Shown here in pieces: positions 24,988-32,108 of a DNA stretch of 64,000 nucleotides. Both the position numbers and the translations under genes were made by a program. This DNA is from JANOSH01 sp031415695 (GTDB taxonomy: Bacteria > Actinomycetota > Acidimicrobiia > Acidimicrobiales > Ilumatobacteraceae). Numbering within the stretch: the stretch's first letter is position 1; each line of letters starts with the position of its first letter. Below the pieces are notes generated by a model, which did no database searches, was not told the origin of the DNA, and saw only the letters and a list, made by a program, of their open reading frames with translations. The DNA lies in the NCBI GenBank assembly GCA_031415695.1, contig JANOSH010000056.1:62001-126000 (forward strand), read 5' to 3'.

Positions 24988-26345
24988 TGGCGAGAGAGTT
25001 GCACCGTCCGTCGTCCGTCGACCGATACTGGAATCGCCCAACCCAGACAGCGCCGCGTGAAGTGCTCGATCGGTGGCATCTCGAACGGATACAACATCTC
25101 ATTGGTTGGGCGTACGATAACTCGCCGCTCTATCGGCGCCTGTACGACAACGCAGGCGTTAAGCCGAGCGACATTCGCACGTGGGACGACTTCCATCATC
25201 GCCTCCCGTTCACGGACAAGCCTCATTTCCTCGCCGACCAAGACCGTGAACCGTCGGGCTTCGGCGGCCTCGCAATGGCGCCGGAGCAGATGCAGATGTA
25301 CTTCCACACCACCGGCACCACGGGACGTTTCCTCAACGAAGGCTTCACCCAGTTCGAGATGCAAAAGAGCGCAACCCAGTACTGCTACTCGTTGTGGGAC
25401 TATGGAATTCGGCCCGGCGACGCCATGTACTTCTGCTTCAACTTCGGTATGTGGATCGGGTTGTGGAGCATCTATTGGGGCGCTCGAAATCTCAACTTGC
25501 GCATTCTGGCCGGCGGGGGCGCAAGCAGCCTCGAACGAGTGCGACACATCCTGCAGCACAAGCCCGAACTCGTCGTCGGCACACCGACCTATCTGTTGCA
25601 TCTGGTGGAGGTTGCCCGTCATGAGGGCCTCGACCTTCGCGATGCCGGGGTCCGTATTTTGATGGGTGGTGGCGAGCCGGGCCTATCGGTTCCCGTAACC
25701 CGCCAGAGCCTCATCGACGGGTGGGGAGCAACCGACGTGCTCGACGCCTACGGCATCGGCGAGGCGATGCACGTCGCACAAAGCTGTGCCGATTGGGGTG
25801 GCGGAGTCCACACGATCGAGGACGTAACCCACAGCTACACGGCCGACCCCGAGTCGGGTGAACCGATGCTCGAGTCCGGCCAGATAGGCGAAAACATCGT
25901 TACGAGTTACACGCACTTCTCGCAACCGTTCATTAAATACCGCACGCACGATCTTGTGCAGCGTGATCTGCATCCCGACCACGGGTGCGGATGGACGTGG
26001 GCGCACCTGCCCGGCGTGGTACTCGGGCGGAGCGACTTCATGGTCACGATCCGCGGGACGAATGTGTACCCGACAGCGGTCGAGAACCTCATCGGGGGAG
26101 TAACCGGGCTCAGTAACCACTACGAGCTGCATATCTCACGTCCCAGCACCTTCGACGAGATGCTCGTGAAGGTCGAGGCCTCGTCAGCCGACACGGACCA
26201 TGACCGAATTGCCGCCGCACTCGACGAACATTTCCGTCGCAGCCTTGGTGTGCGTCTCGGCGTCGAAGTGCTCAAACCCGAAACGCTGCCACGATACGAG
26301 TTGAAAACGAAGCGCATCTTCGACACACGCACGGCGGTGACATGA
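24987..26345 (+). CDS. Phenylacetate-CoA ligase-like AMP-forming enzyme
   Basis: The ATG at 24987 overlaps the upstream stop (TGATG) and gives 452 residues. The pattern is that of PaaK: HLIGWAYDNSPLYRRLYDNAGV near 36-57, FHTTGTTGRF near 110 with the nucleotide-binding loop, then MGGGEPGLSVPVTRQ near 222, YGIGEAM, and a C-terminal ACT-like domain around KVEASSADTDHD. It activates an acid, likely aromatic, to a CoA thioester. It overlaps the next small gene by 4 bases. Substrate unknown. Confidence 0.9.
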   Translation: MARELHRPSSVDRYWNRPTQTAPREVLDRWHLERIQHLIGWAYDNSPLYRRLYDNAGVKPSDIRTWDDFHHRLPFTDKPHFLADQDREPSGFGGLAMAPEQMQMYFHTTGTTGRFLNEGFTQFEMQKSATQYCYSLWDYGIRPGDAMYFCFNFGMWIGLWSIYWGARNLNLRILAGGGASSLERVRHILQHKPELVVGTPTYLLHLVEVARHEGLDLRDAGVRILMGGGEPGLSVPVTRQSLIDGWGATDVLDAYGIGEAMHVAQSCADWGGGVHTIEDVTHSYTADPESGEPMLESGQIGENIVTSYTHFSQPFIKYRTHDLVQRDLHPDHGCGWTWAHLPGVVLGRSDFMVTIRGTNVYPTAVENLIGGVTGLSNHYELHISRPSTFDEMLVKVEASSADTDHDRIAAALDEHFRRSLGVRLGVEVLKPETLPRYELKTKRIFDTRTAVT

Positions 26346-26569
26346 ACCATTTCCCTGAACTCGAAACGACTCGCCAAGACCTGCTGACTCTGCGGGCTGA
26401 ACTACTGCGGCAACGCTCGGCGGCCCCGACGCCCGGCGTGGCTCATGCGCTTCGCTTAGCCGACGCTTACCTCTTCATGGCCCTCGGCTGCTGCGGTCAC
26501 AACGACACACTTTTCCCGGAGGAAGGTGACTCTCCTACCAGTGAAACGCCGTTCCCGAACCTGTGTTAA
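26342..26569 (+). CDS. Small hypothetical protein in the CoA-ester operon
   Basis: This 75-residue product overlaps the ligase gene by 4 bases and the TetR gene by 7. A helical half (ETTRQDLLTLRAELLRQRSA) precedes ALRLADAYLFMALGCCGHND, with a Cys-Cys-Gly-His cluster that could bind metal. It has no family that I recognise. The tight packing suggests that it is a real gene of the pathway. Confidence 0.55.
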   Translation: MNHFPELETTRQDLLTLRAELLRQRSAAPTPGVAHALRLADAYLFMALGCCGHNDTLFPEEGDSPTSETPFPNLC

Positions 26570-27201
26570 GCAAGCCGGAATCGGTGGATACCCCACGAAA
26601 ACGAGGTCGTCCTCGCCAAGAACAGCCGTCGAAAACATATCTCGCGAAGCAAGCCGAGATCATCGATCTTGCCATCGAGGTCTTTAAGGCCCGCGGTTTC
26701 GACCAAGGCACGCTCGATGATGTCGCCGCTTGTCTAGGAACGGGTCGCGCCAGCCTGTATCACTACGTGCCATCGAAGGCGCACCTGCTGTATCTGATCT
26801 TTGATCGAGCGATCAGCACGACCCTGGCCACGATGGACCACCTGTCCGAGATCACCGATCCGGGGGACCGCCTGCGGGCATTGATCCGCCAGCAGGTGCA
26901 CACGATTGCTGCGAACCCGGCGATGTTCACGGTCTTTTTCGGTGATCGTCCTGCGCTCGACGAACGGTACGAGGCCGACATACGCCCGAAGGAACGCCGA
27001 CTACTCCGACATCTTATCGAAGCTGTTCGCGCCGCGTCCGCGGCGGGAGAACTTGGCGATATCGAGCCGCGACTTGCGGCGCAGGCGCTACTGGGAATGA
27101 CCAGTTGGTTCTATAAGTGGTACGACCCCGCACGTGACAATCCCGACCACTTCGCCGACGTATGTGTCCAACTCGTTTTCGGTGATGGCCGTTCGAAATG
27201 A
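26563..27201 (+). CDS. TetR-family transcriptional regulator of the CoA-ester operon
   Basis: The 212-residue protein starts with GTG. The basic N-terminus (PRKRGRPRQEQP) precedes the helix-turn-helix (about 35-70, FDQGTLDDVAACLGTGRASLYHYV). The C-terminal ligand domain resembles KstR2/FadR-like TetR proteins that sense CoA-esters. It is the last gene of the operon and likely represses it with the pathway intermediate as inducer, by inference. No obvious operator is seen near the promoter at 22604. Confidence 0.9.
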   Translation: MLSKPESVDTPRKRGRPRQEQPSKTYLAKQAEIIDLAIEVFKARGFDQGTLDDVAACLGTGRASLYHYVPSKAHLLYLIFDRAISTTLATMDHLSEITDPGDRLRALIRQQVHTIAANPAMFTVFFGDRPALDERYEADIRPKERRLLRHLIEAVRAASAAGELGDIEPRLAAQALLGMTSWFYKWYDPARDNPDHFADVCVQLVFGDGRSK

Positions 27202-27206
27202 GACCT

Positions 27207-27422
27207 CTACTTCTGCCCGATGGCGCGGACTTCGACTTGGCGATGGGGCTCTAGCCAGCGGTGGCTTCGGGCGCCGCCGTCTGGCTCACCCCACACGAGG
27301 TTGACCTCGGTTCCGGGCTGGGGATTCTGCGGATCCAGGATGCCAAGTGACACCATCGAACGCTCGGTCCACAGGAACGTGGGATAGGTCGAGATACCAA
27401 CGGGGTTACCGTGGCCGACGTG
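27207..27422 (-). pseudogene. C-terminal fragment of an aminomethyltransferase (GcvT)-like O-demethylase
   Basis: About 70 in-frame codons encode GISTYPTFLWTERSMVSLG and PGTEVNLVWGEPDGGARSH, then HRQVEVRAIG, the C-terminal barrel of the GcvT/vanillate-O-demethylase type (LigM, DesA). The ~400 upstream codons are missing; the sequence meets a SpoIIE-derived fragment at about 27424. Together with its stop it is a relic of a once complete tetrahydrofolate-dependent demethylase. Confidence 0.6.
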
Positions 27423-27425
27423 GAC

Positions 27426-27493
27426 CTGCCCGATCTTCCCGACGTGGACCAACTCGATGTCGGTGCGGTGTACACGGCTGCGGCTGATGGCAT
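27426..27493 (+). repeat. 68-base copy of part of the GAF-SpoIIE gene
   Basis: 65 of 68 bases match 14812-14879, the start of the SpoIIE phosphatase domain. The reading frame would encode LPDLPDVDQLDVGAVYTAAA. The rest of the gene is absent. It is joined directly to the demethylase relic, so the segment 27205-27500 is a junction of two gene fragments. Confidence 0.85.
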
Positions 27494-27567
27494 GAAAGGT
27501 TCCCGACGCGACCGTACCCCAGCCTATGGCCGGGGTACGATCGGAACTCAACAAAGGATGGGGGGCA

Positions 27568-27726
27568 TTAATCCTTTGTGAGCTTCTTCTTCAACTTGTC
27601 CACTGCGTCCTTGGCCTTGCCGGCCATCTCGTCGACCTTGCCCTCTCGGCGCAGGTCGTTGTTGTCAGTTAGATCGCCTGCAGCCTGTTTCAGTTTGCCA
27701 ACGGTCTTATCGGTATTTCCACTCAT
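27568..27726 (-). CDS. CsbD-family stress protein
   Basis: This 52-residue protein starts after GGGAG (minus strand) and reads as a CsbD domain (DKTVGKLKQAAGDLTDN near 6-22, EGKVDEMAGKAKDAVDKLK near 28-46). CsbD is a classic SigB-regulon protein in Bacillus. Fifteen bases separate it from the small membrane protein upstream, so it is probably transcribed from the stress promoter at 27937-27962. Confidence 0.9.
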   Translation of the reverse strand: MSGNTDKTVGKLKQAAGDLTDNNDLRREGKVDEMAGKAKDAVDKLKKKLTKD

Positions 27727-27740
27727 ATGTTCTCCCTTGG

Positions 27741-27899
27741 TTAGTTGCTTCGGTTGCGAAAGATGCTGTAACCGCCGGGCCCGACGACGCATCCACCCAC
27801 GATGAGTGCAATCCCGAACAGGATTTGTCCTTGCACAAGCTGGACGATGCCAGCCAGCACGAGAATCGCAGCGATAACCCACAGCACTGTGCCGTTCAT
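27741..27899 (-). CDS. Small actinobacterial membrane protein with GPGG end motif
   Basis: The ATG at 27899 follows AAGGAG by 7-8 bases on the minus strand. The 52-residue product has two transmembrane segments (ILVLAGIVQLVQGQILFGIAL and the following stretch to VGP, read as spans 12-32 and 29-42) and ends with VGPGGYSIFRNRSN, a motif common in small actinobacterial membrane proteins of unknown role. It is followed by CsbD on the same strand and preceded by a stress promoter. Confidence 0.75.
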   Translation of the reverse strand: MNGTVLWVIAAILVLAGIVQLVQGQILFGIALIVGGCVVGPGGYSIFRNRSN

Positions 27900-27936
27900 A
27901 TATTGGCTCCTTCTTGACGAATCGGATAGTCAGTAG

Positions 27937-27962
27937 CTACCCACCTCGCGGCACCGTCAAAC
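27937..27962 (-). promoter_or_regulatory. SigB/SigF-type promoter candidate for small membrane protein-csbD
   Basis: On the minus strand GTTT (27962-27959), 16 bases, GGGTAG (27942-27937), 37 bases before the ATG at 27899. Confidence 0.6.
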
Positions 27963-28290
27963 ACGTACAAAACTCTGGTACTCGGCGCGGTTTCGTGTTG
28001 GCTGCGGCGCTCTAGAAGACCGCCCGCTACCCGGCCGGGTCCCCGGTTGCCCGCCGATGCTGCCAGCGATCTCGAAGTGTGGTTGCAAGATGCGTAACGT
28101 GAGATCGATGCTGAGGTGTAGTGCGACGCCAAGTGCCAGCACCAGTGGTCGCGCCGATGGCACCCACACGAGCACGCCGAGCATCAGTTCGATCGCAAGA
28201 GTGAGGAACGCAGCGAGCCCGGTGGGAATGTGCGCGGCGACCTGCCGGTTGACACGTACGCTTCTGGCAAAGCTACGAAACTGGAGTTTG
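27957..28290 (-). pseudogene. Possible remnant of a membrane protein
   Basis: An open frame of about 110 codons on the minus strand encodes two hydrophobic helices (IPTGLAAFLTLAIELMLGV, then LVLALGVALHLSIDLTLRI), a pattern like HTTM- or DoxX-type membrane proteins, then degenerates into a Pro/Arg-rich tail overlapping the stress promoter. The beginning runs into the start of the divergent gene at 28292. It lacks a good start and full family length. The remaining 392-base interval otherwise holds only the promoter. Confidence 0.3.
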
Positions 28291-28291
28291 A

Positions 28292-28876
28292 GTGAACGAG
28301 ATTCTGTCGGTGGGCGGTCTGCTCACCGCCTTTGGCCTATCAAGTGCCACTGGGCTCAACGCCTACCTGCCGCTATTGGTCGTTGGCATCCTTGGCCGTA
28401 CTGACCACCTGACACTCGACGGTTCCTATGTCACCTTGGCTACCTGGCCCGTCATCGGCGTGCTCGCAGTACTGTTCCTGGTCGATTTGGTGGGGGACAA
28501 GATCCCTGCGCTCGACTCGGTTTTTCATGCGGTGGGTACGGTCATTCACCCGGTGGCGGGCGCGCTTGCGTTTGCTTCGCAAGCCGGTGTTGTTTCGAAT
28601 GTGAACCCCACACTGGCGCTAGTACTTGGCGGTGTGACGGGCGGAGGGTTTCACCTGGCCCGGTCGGCGGTGAGGCCGGTGTCAACCGTTACGACGGCTG
28701 GCATCGGCAATCCAATTCTTTCCCTTCTTGAAGACATCACGTCGGCCGTGCTGACGTTCGTTGCGCTCGTGTTGCCGATATTGGTTGTGGTTGCGTTGAT
28801 CATTGTGGTGTTCGGGCTGTTCAGACTGTGGCGCCGGTTTGGGCGCTCGAGACGGCTAAGCCAGAGTCGTTCTTGA
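28292..28876 (+). CDS. DUF4126-family membrane protein
   Basis: The 194-residue protein starts with GTG. The pattern is that of DUF4126: GLSSATGLNAYLPLLVVGIL near 15-34, FLVDLVGDKIPALDS near 62-76, and GGVTGGGFHLARSAVRP near 112-128, with about five transmembrane segments and a basic C-terminal tail. Function unknown. It stands alone between divergent or convergent neighbours, and a hairpin with a T-run lies about 110 bases after its stop. Confidence 0.85.
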   Translation: MNEILSVGGLLTAFGLSSATGLNAYLPLLVVGILGRTDHLTLDGSYVTLATWPVIGVLAVLFLVDLVGDKIPALDSVFHAVGTVIHPVAGALAFASQAGVVSNVNPTLALVLGGVTGGGFHLARSAVRPVSTVTTAGIGNPILSLLEDITSAVLTFVALVLPILVVVALIIVVFGLFRLWRRFGRSRRLSQSRS

Positions 28877-28987
28877 GTTGTTACAGAACCGTTACAAACC
28901 GACTATTGAACGCGCACAGTGTGGAATGTAATCTATCCGTAATACGAGAAACGCCCATTGAAATCCCCCTAGTGAGCGTTCCAAATT

Positions 28988-29060
28988 CTGGGATGACGTC
29001 CCTGGCGCTGGCCTGACCGCCCGCTTCCAGCAACAGGTACGTCATCCCAGTGCTATTTTT
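28988..29060 (+). terminator. Long branched hairpin followed by T5
   Basis: Perfect 12-base arms at 28988-28999 and 29039-29050 enclose inner pairings (cctg 29001-29004 with cagg 29034-29037; gctgg 29007-29011 with ccagc 29027-29031), followed by a T run at 29056-29060. It lies between two converging genes and could end transcription of the plus-strand gene, although it is larger than usual terminators. Confidence 0.55.
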
Positions 29061-29067
29061 CAGGGTG

Positions 29068-29973
29068 CTAGCGCAGGTGGGCAGCAACCGTTGCTTGGAA
29101 GCGGTCGATAGTTTCGACTCGCTGGGCCACGGCACCCATTGTGAAATCGGGAACAACGAACTCGTCGACTCCCACCTCGCGATACCGCTTGAGCGCGTCG
29201 ACCATCTCGTTCGCCATACCAATGACTGTTGGACGTCCAAAGTCACGTTCGCGAAGTTTGTTGGCGTGGGCATCGGATTCAACCAGCATCACCAGGGCAA
29301 CCGCCGACACGCCAATCTCGGATGGATCACGACCAACATCGTCGCAATGAGCGTGAAGAATCGCCAACTTGTCGCGTATGAGTTCGGGCGTACCCCACAC
29401 ATTCCACTCATCCGCGTAACGAGCCGCAGTGCGGAGCGTGCGTCGCTCTCCGCCGCCACCAATAAGCAGCGGCAGCCGCGGCTGCACCGGAGCCGGTGAG
29501 AGAGGTGCATCGACGAGTGAATACCTGGTGCCCGAGAAGTTGGCGCCACCAGGACTGTCATTTAACGCCTTGATCACCTCGCACGCCTCCTCGAGCCAGC
29601 GCGATCTGTCGCCGACCGTGCCGTAGTCAAAGCCAAACGCCCGGTGTTCGTTCTCCTGCCAGCCGGCTCCTAACCCAATGAGGCATCGGCCGTTCGAAAT
29701 GTCGTCGACGGTTGCTGCCGTCTTGGCCAGATGCGCCGGGTTTCGATAGGTGTTGCCCGACACCAACGTGCCGAGCCTGGCTTGGCTGGTGACAGCGGCA
29801 ATGGCCGCGAGCATGGCCCATCCCTCGTGGATTGGCCCCGTTCGATCTCCCTGAAACGGCATGAAATGATCCGCTATGAAGATGCCGTCCCACCCGGTGG
29901 AATCGGCGTGCATGCACGCGGTACGGATCTCGGACCACGGGTGACCGTTACCGGTCCAATAGCTGAAGCGCAT
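29068..29973 (-). CDS. LLM-class F420-dependent oxidoreductase
   Basis: The ATG at 29973 gives 301 residues, the usual size. The protein has the bacterial-luciferase-like barrel: RFSYWTGNGHPW at the start, DGIFIADHFMPF near 29-40, GTLVSGNTYRNPAHLAK near 69-85, and LIGLGAGWQENEHRAFGFDYG near 98-118. Such enzymes use coenzyme F420 (or FMN) for hydride transfer, common in actinobacteria. Substrate unknown. The longer upstream frame has no coding character. Confidence 0.9.
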   Translation of the reverse strand: MRFSYWTGNGHPWSEIRTACMHADSTGWDGIFIADHFMPFQGDRTGPIHEGWAMLAAIAAVTSQARLGTLVSGNTYRNPAHLAKTAATVDDISNGRCLIGLGAGWQENEHRAFGFDYGTVGDRSRWLEEACEVIKALNDSPGGANFSGTRYSLVDAPLSPAPVQPRLPLLIGGGGERRTLRTAARYADEWNVWGTPELIRDKLAILHAHCDDVGRDPSEIGVSAVALVMLVESDAHANKLRERDFGRPTVIGMANEMVDALKRYREVGVDEFVVPDFTMGAVAQRVETIDRFQATVAAHLR

Positions 29974-29989
29974 GGCCGCCAAACTACTG

Positions 29990-30574
29990 CTAGACCGTGA
30001 CGATGCCCCGCAGCAGCGACGCACCGGAGTGCTTCGGGTTCCCATCGAGCGGCTCGGCCGAGACATCGACAACGGGATAGTCGGCCAAGTTGATTCCTGC
30101 GGGAATGCTGTATCGACCATCGGGCCGGGCAGCACCGAGCGACACCATCTTGTCGACGTTTGTATCGATCAGCCACAGTTCGAGGTATTCACCACGTGGG
30201 ACCGGAACGTCTGAGGTATCGAGGATGAGCGTGCGCGCACTGTTCTTCTCGGTAAACCTAGCAACCGATGCAAGGCCAACCGGCGCTCCCGGTAGTCCGT
30301 CGCTTGACACTCGCACGCTGGCAACCTCGATTGGGCCCGAACTGGGACGGGTGGCGAACACACCAGCGCCCAAGCCAAGAACTACAGCTGCGGCGACTCC
30401 AACCGTCGCAAACCACCGGCGCGTACGTCGATGGATATCGATCGTGTCGACGCGCTTTGTATCGATTGCGGCTTCGATTGCCGACCACAGTGCAGAAGGT
30501 GGTTCAACACGGGCATGGTCGGCTTGGGTGAGTTGGGGGAGCACGTCTCGCAGGTGTTGTTCGAAGCTATCCAT
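29990..30574 (-). CDS. rskA: RskA-like anti-sigma-K factor
   Basis: The ATG at 30574 follows GGAG by 8 bases; 194 residues. An N-terminal cytoplasmic part (EQHLRDVLPQLTQADHA) precedes one transmembrane helix (about 49-69, FATVGVAAAVVLGLGAGVFA), and a periplasmic RskA domain (TSDVPVPRGEYLELWLID near 117-134). It overlaps the sigma gene by 8 bases. Regulated intramembrane proteolysis of RskA frees SigK in mycobacteria; the same is expected here. Confidence 0.85.
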   Translation of the reverse strand: MDSFEQHLRDVLPQLTQADHARVEPPSALWSAIEAAIDTKRVDTIDIHRRTRRWFATVGVAAAVVLGLGAGVFATRPSSGPIEVASVRVSSDGLPGAPVGLASVARFTEKNSARTLILDTSDVPVPRGEYLELWLIDTNVDKMVSLGAARPDGRYSIPAGINLADYPVVDVSAEPLDGNPKHSGASLLRGIVTV

Positions 30575-31130
30575 CTTGTCGCTCCAAATGGTGTCGCAGC
30601 CGCTCGAGTCCACGACGGATGTCGCTCTTCACCGTGCCGAGCGGTGTCGACGTCTGTTCGGCAATCTGTTCGTGCGTGAGGTCGTGCAAGAACGCGAGTT
30701 GCACCATGTTGCGCGCCCGGTCCGGCAGCGTCGCCAATGCGTCGTCGAGCAGCATTCGATCGGCGAGGTTTGTGACCGAAATCGATCTCGCATGGACGGC
30801 CTCGACGGGCTCGGCGGTGACATGGCGCGACTCTCGCCGCAGCATGTCGATGAGCTTGTGGCGACAGATCCCAACAAGCCAACCCGCGAGCGCTCCTTTG
30901 GTCGGGTCGTAGCGGTCCCGGTTTTTCCAGGCCGCGATGAACACTTCCTGGGTGATGTCCTTGGCCAGATGTTCGTTCACGGTCCGTCGACACAGCGAAT
31001 GCACCAACGAACCATGCAGCTCGAACGCTGCCCGCATCGCGTCGGGATGTCCCGACGCGAAGTGATGATCGAGGGCTTGGCGCGACTCCATAAGTGGCAG
31101 ATTCAACTCCGACGGGGAACGAGCGAACAT
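30567..31130 (-). CDS. sigK: ECF RNA polymerase sigma factor (SigK-like)
   Basis: The ATG at 31130 has AGGGAG upstream; 187 residues. Region 2 is near 32-95 (AKDITQEVFIAAWKNRDRYDP), region 4 near 130-180 (LPDRARNMVQLAFLHDLTHEQIAEQ then PLGTVKSDIRRGLERLR). This is a complete ECF factor, unlike the stub at 8876. Its anti-sigma partner follows. The divergent DUF4397-sortase genes across a palindrome-bearing intergenic region are likely targets, by inference. Confidence 0.9.
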   Translation of the reverse strand: MFARSPSELNLPLMESRQALDHHFASGHPDAMRAAFELHGSLVHSLCRRTVNEHLAKDITQEVFIAAWKNRDRYDPTKGALAGWLVGICRHKLIDMLRRESRHVTAEPVEAVHARSISVTNLADRMLLDDALATLPDRARNMVQLAFLHDLTHEQIAEQTSTPLGTVKSDIRRGLERLRHHLERQDG

Positions 31131-31202
31131 GGCTGCTCCCTTGTTTAGTTGACGAGTGGGGAGCGCTGCCATTGGTAGTCAATTCGTACCGAACGTGACG
31201 TC

Positions 31203-31218
31203 TGGATGCATGCATCCA
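31203..31218. promoter_or_regulatory. 16-base perfect palindrome between sigK and the DUF4397 gene
   Basis: tggatgcatgcatcca is a perfect palindrome located midway in the divergent intergenic region (31131-31287). A second, shorter dyad (gtacc/ggtac) follows near 31222-31234. Either could be an operator for a dimeric regulator. No protein in the window is an obvious partner. Confidence 0.45.
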
Positions 31219-31287
31219 AACGTACCCGTCGGTACCGAAGCACCCTCGACGCCGACATTCCACGATCACGCGTCAGGAGCCTTCAGA

Positions 31288-32103
31288 ATGAGTAAGTCAT
31301 TACGAGTTGCGGCAGTAGCAGTTGGTCTCGGTCTTGCTGCGGCCGTCGCAGGTCAAGGCGCATCCGCTCAAAGCGCAGCGCGCATCCATCTACTTCACGG
31401 CATTCCCAATACCCCAGTAGACGTAGAAGTGGGCGGAAAGAATGTCTTCACAAACTTTGCCTTCGGCAAGACGCAGGATCTTTCGGCTCTGGCGGGCCAA
31501 ACCCTGACCGGTCTGAAAGTGAAGGCTGCAGGCACGACCACAGTCGCCATCGATGCTGGCGACGTCAAGCTGCCAGCATCAGGCAACTACACCGTCGTGG
31601 CCCACCTCGACGCCACTGGCAAGCCCGCTCTGGCCGTGTTCCAAAATGACACTGCACGACTTGCAGCCGGGAAGGGACGCCTTGTTGTTCGCCATGCTGC
31701 CGCAGCGCCAGCGGTCGACATCAAGGCCAACGGAGCCGTTGCATTTGCGGCCGTCGTCAATGGTAAGGAAGGCAAAGCCGACCTTGCTTCCGGCACCGTG
31801 AAGGCTGAAGTCGTGCCCGCGGGAGCTGCTTCGCCTGTTGTGATTGGGCCAGCGGACCTTAAAGTGACCGACGGCGAGTCCTTGACTGTGTACGCAGTTG
31901 GGTCGCTCGACGCCAAGACCCTGGCTGTCCTCACCGAAACCATCGCCGGTCTCGGAACCGCTCCGGCACGCGTGAACACCGGTAACAGCCCAATTGACGA
32001 CGGCTCCAGCAGTGGCGGACTACTAGCGATTCTGCTGGTGGTGGCCGGCGTCGGGGTCGGAACTGGCGGACTCGTAGCGATCCGGGCACGTCGGGCTGCC
32101 TGA
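31288..32103 (+). CDS. DUF4397-domain surface protein with C-terminal anchor
   Basis: The ATG at 31288 lies 8 bases after AGGAG; 271 residues. A signal peptide (VAAVAVGLGLAAAVAGQGASAQS) precedes two DUF4397 repeats (about 32-130 and 130-235; RIHLLHGIPNTPVDVEV and RLVVRHAAAAPAVDIKA). The C-terminus has a Ser/Gly spacer, a transmembrane helix (about 245-264) and a basic tail RARRAA. Before the helix is RVNTGNSP, which could be a divergent LPxTG-like sorting signal. The sortase gene follows six bases later. Confidence 0.85.
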   Translation: MSKSLRVAAVAVGLGLAAAVAGQGASAQSAARIHLLHGIPNTPVDVEVGGKNVFTNFAFGKTQDLSALAGQTLTGLKVKAAGTTTVAIDAGDVKLPASGNYTVVAHLDATGKPALAVFQNDTARLAAGKGRLVVRHAAAAPAVDIKANGAVAFAAVVNGKEGKADLASGTVKAEVVPAGAASPVVIGPADLKVTDGESLTVYAVGSLDAKTLAVLTETIAGLGTAPARVNTGNSPIDDGSSSGGLLAILLVVAGVGVGTGGLVAIRARRAA

Positions 32104-32108
32104 CGCCA

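Noticed and set aside
27207..27554. A single 115-residue minus-strand gene
   Set aside because: Only the C-terminal part has a family pattern; the rest is the reverse of a SpoIIE fragment, so it is a chimeric relic.
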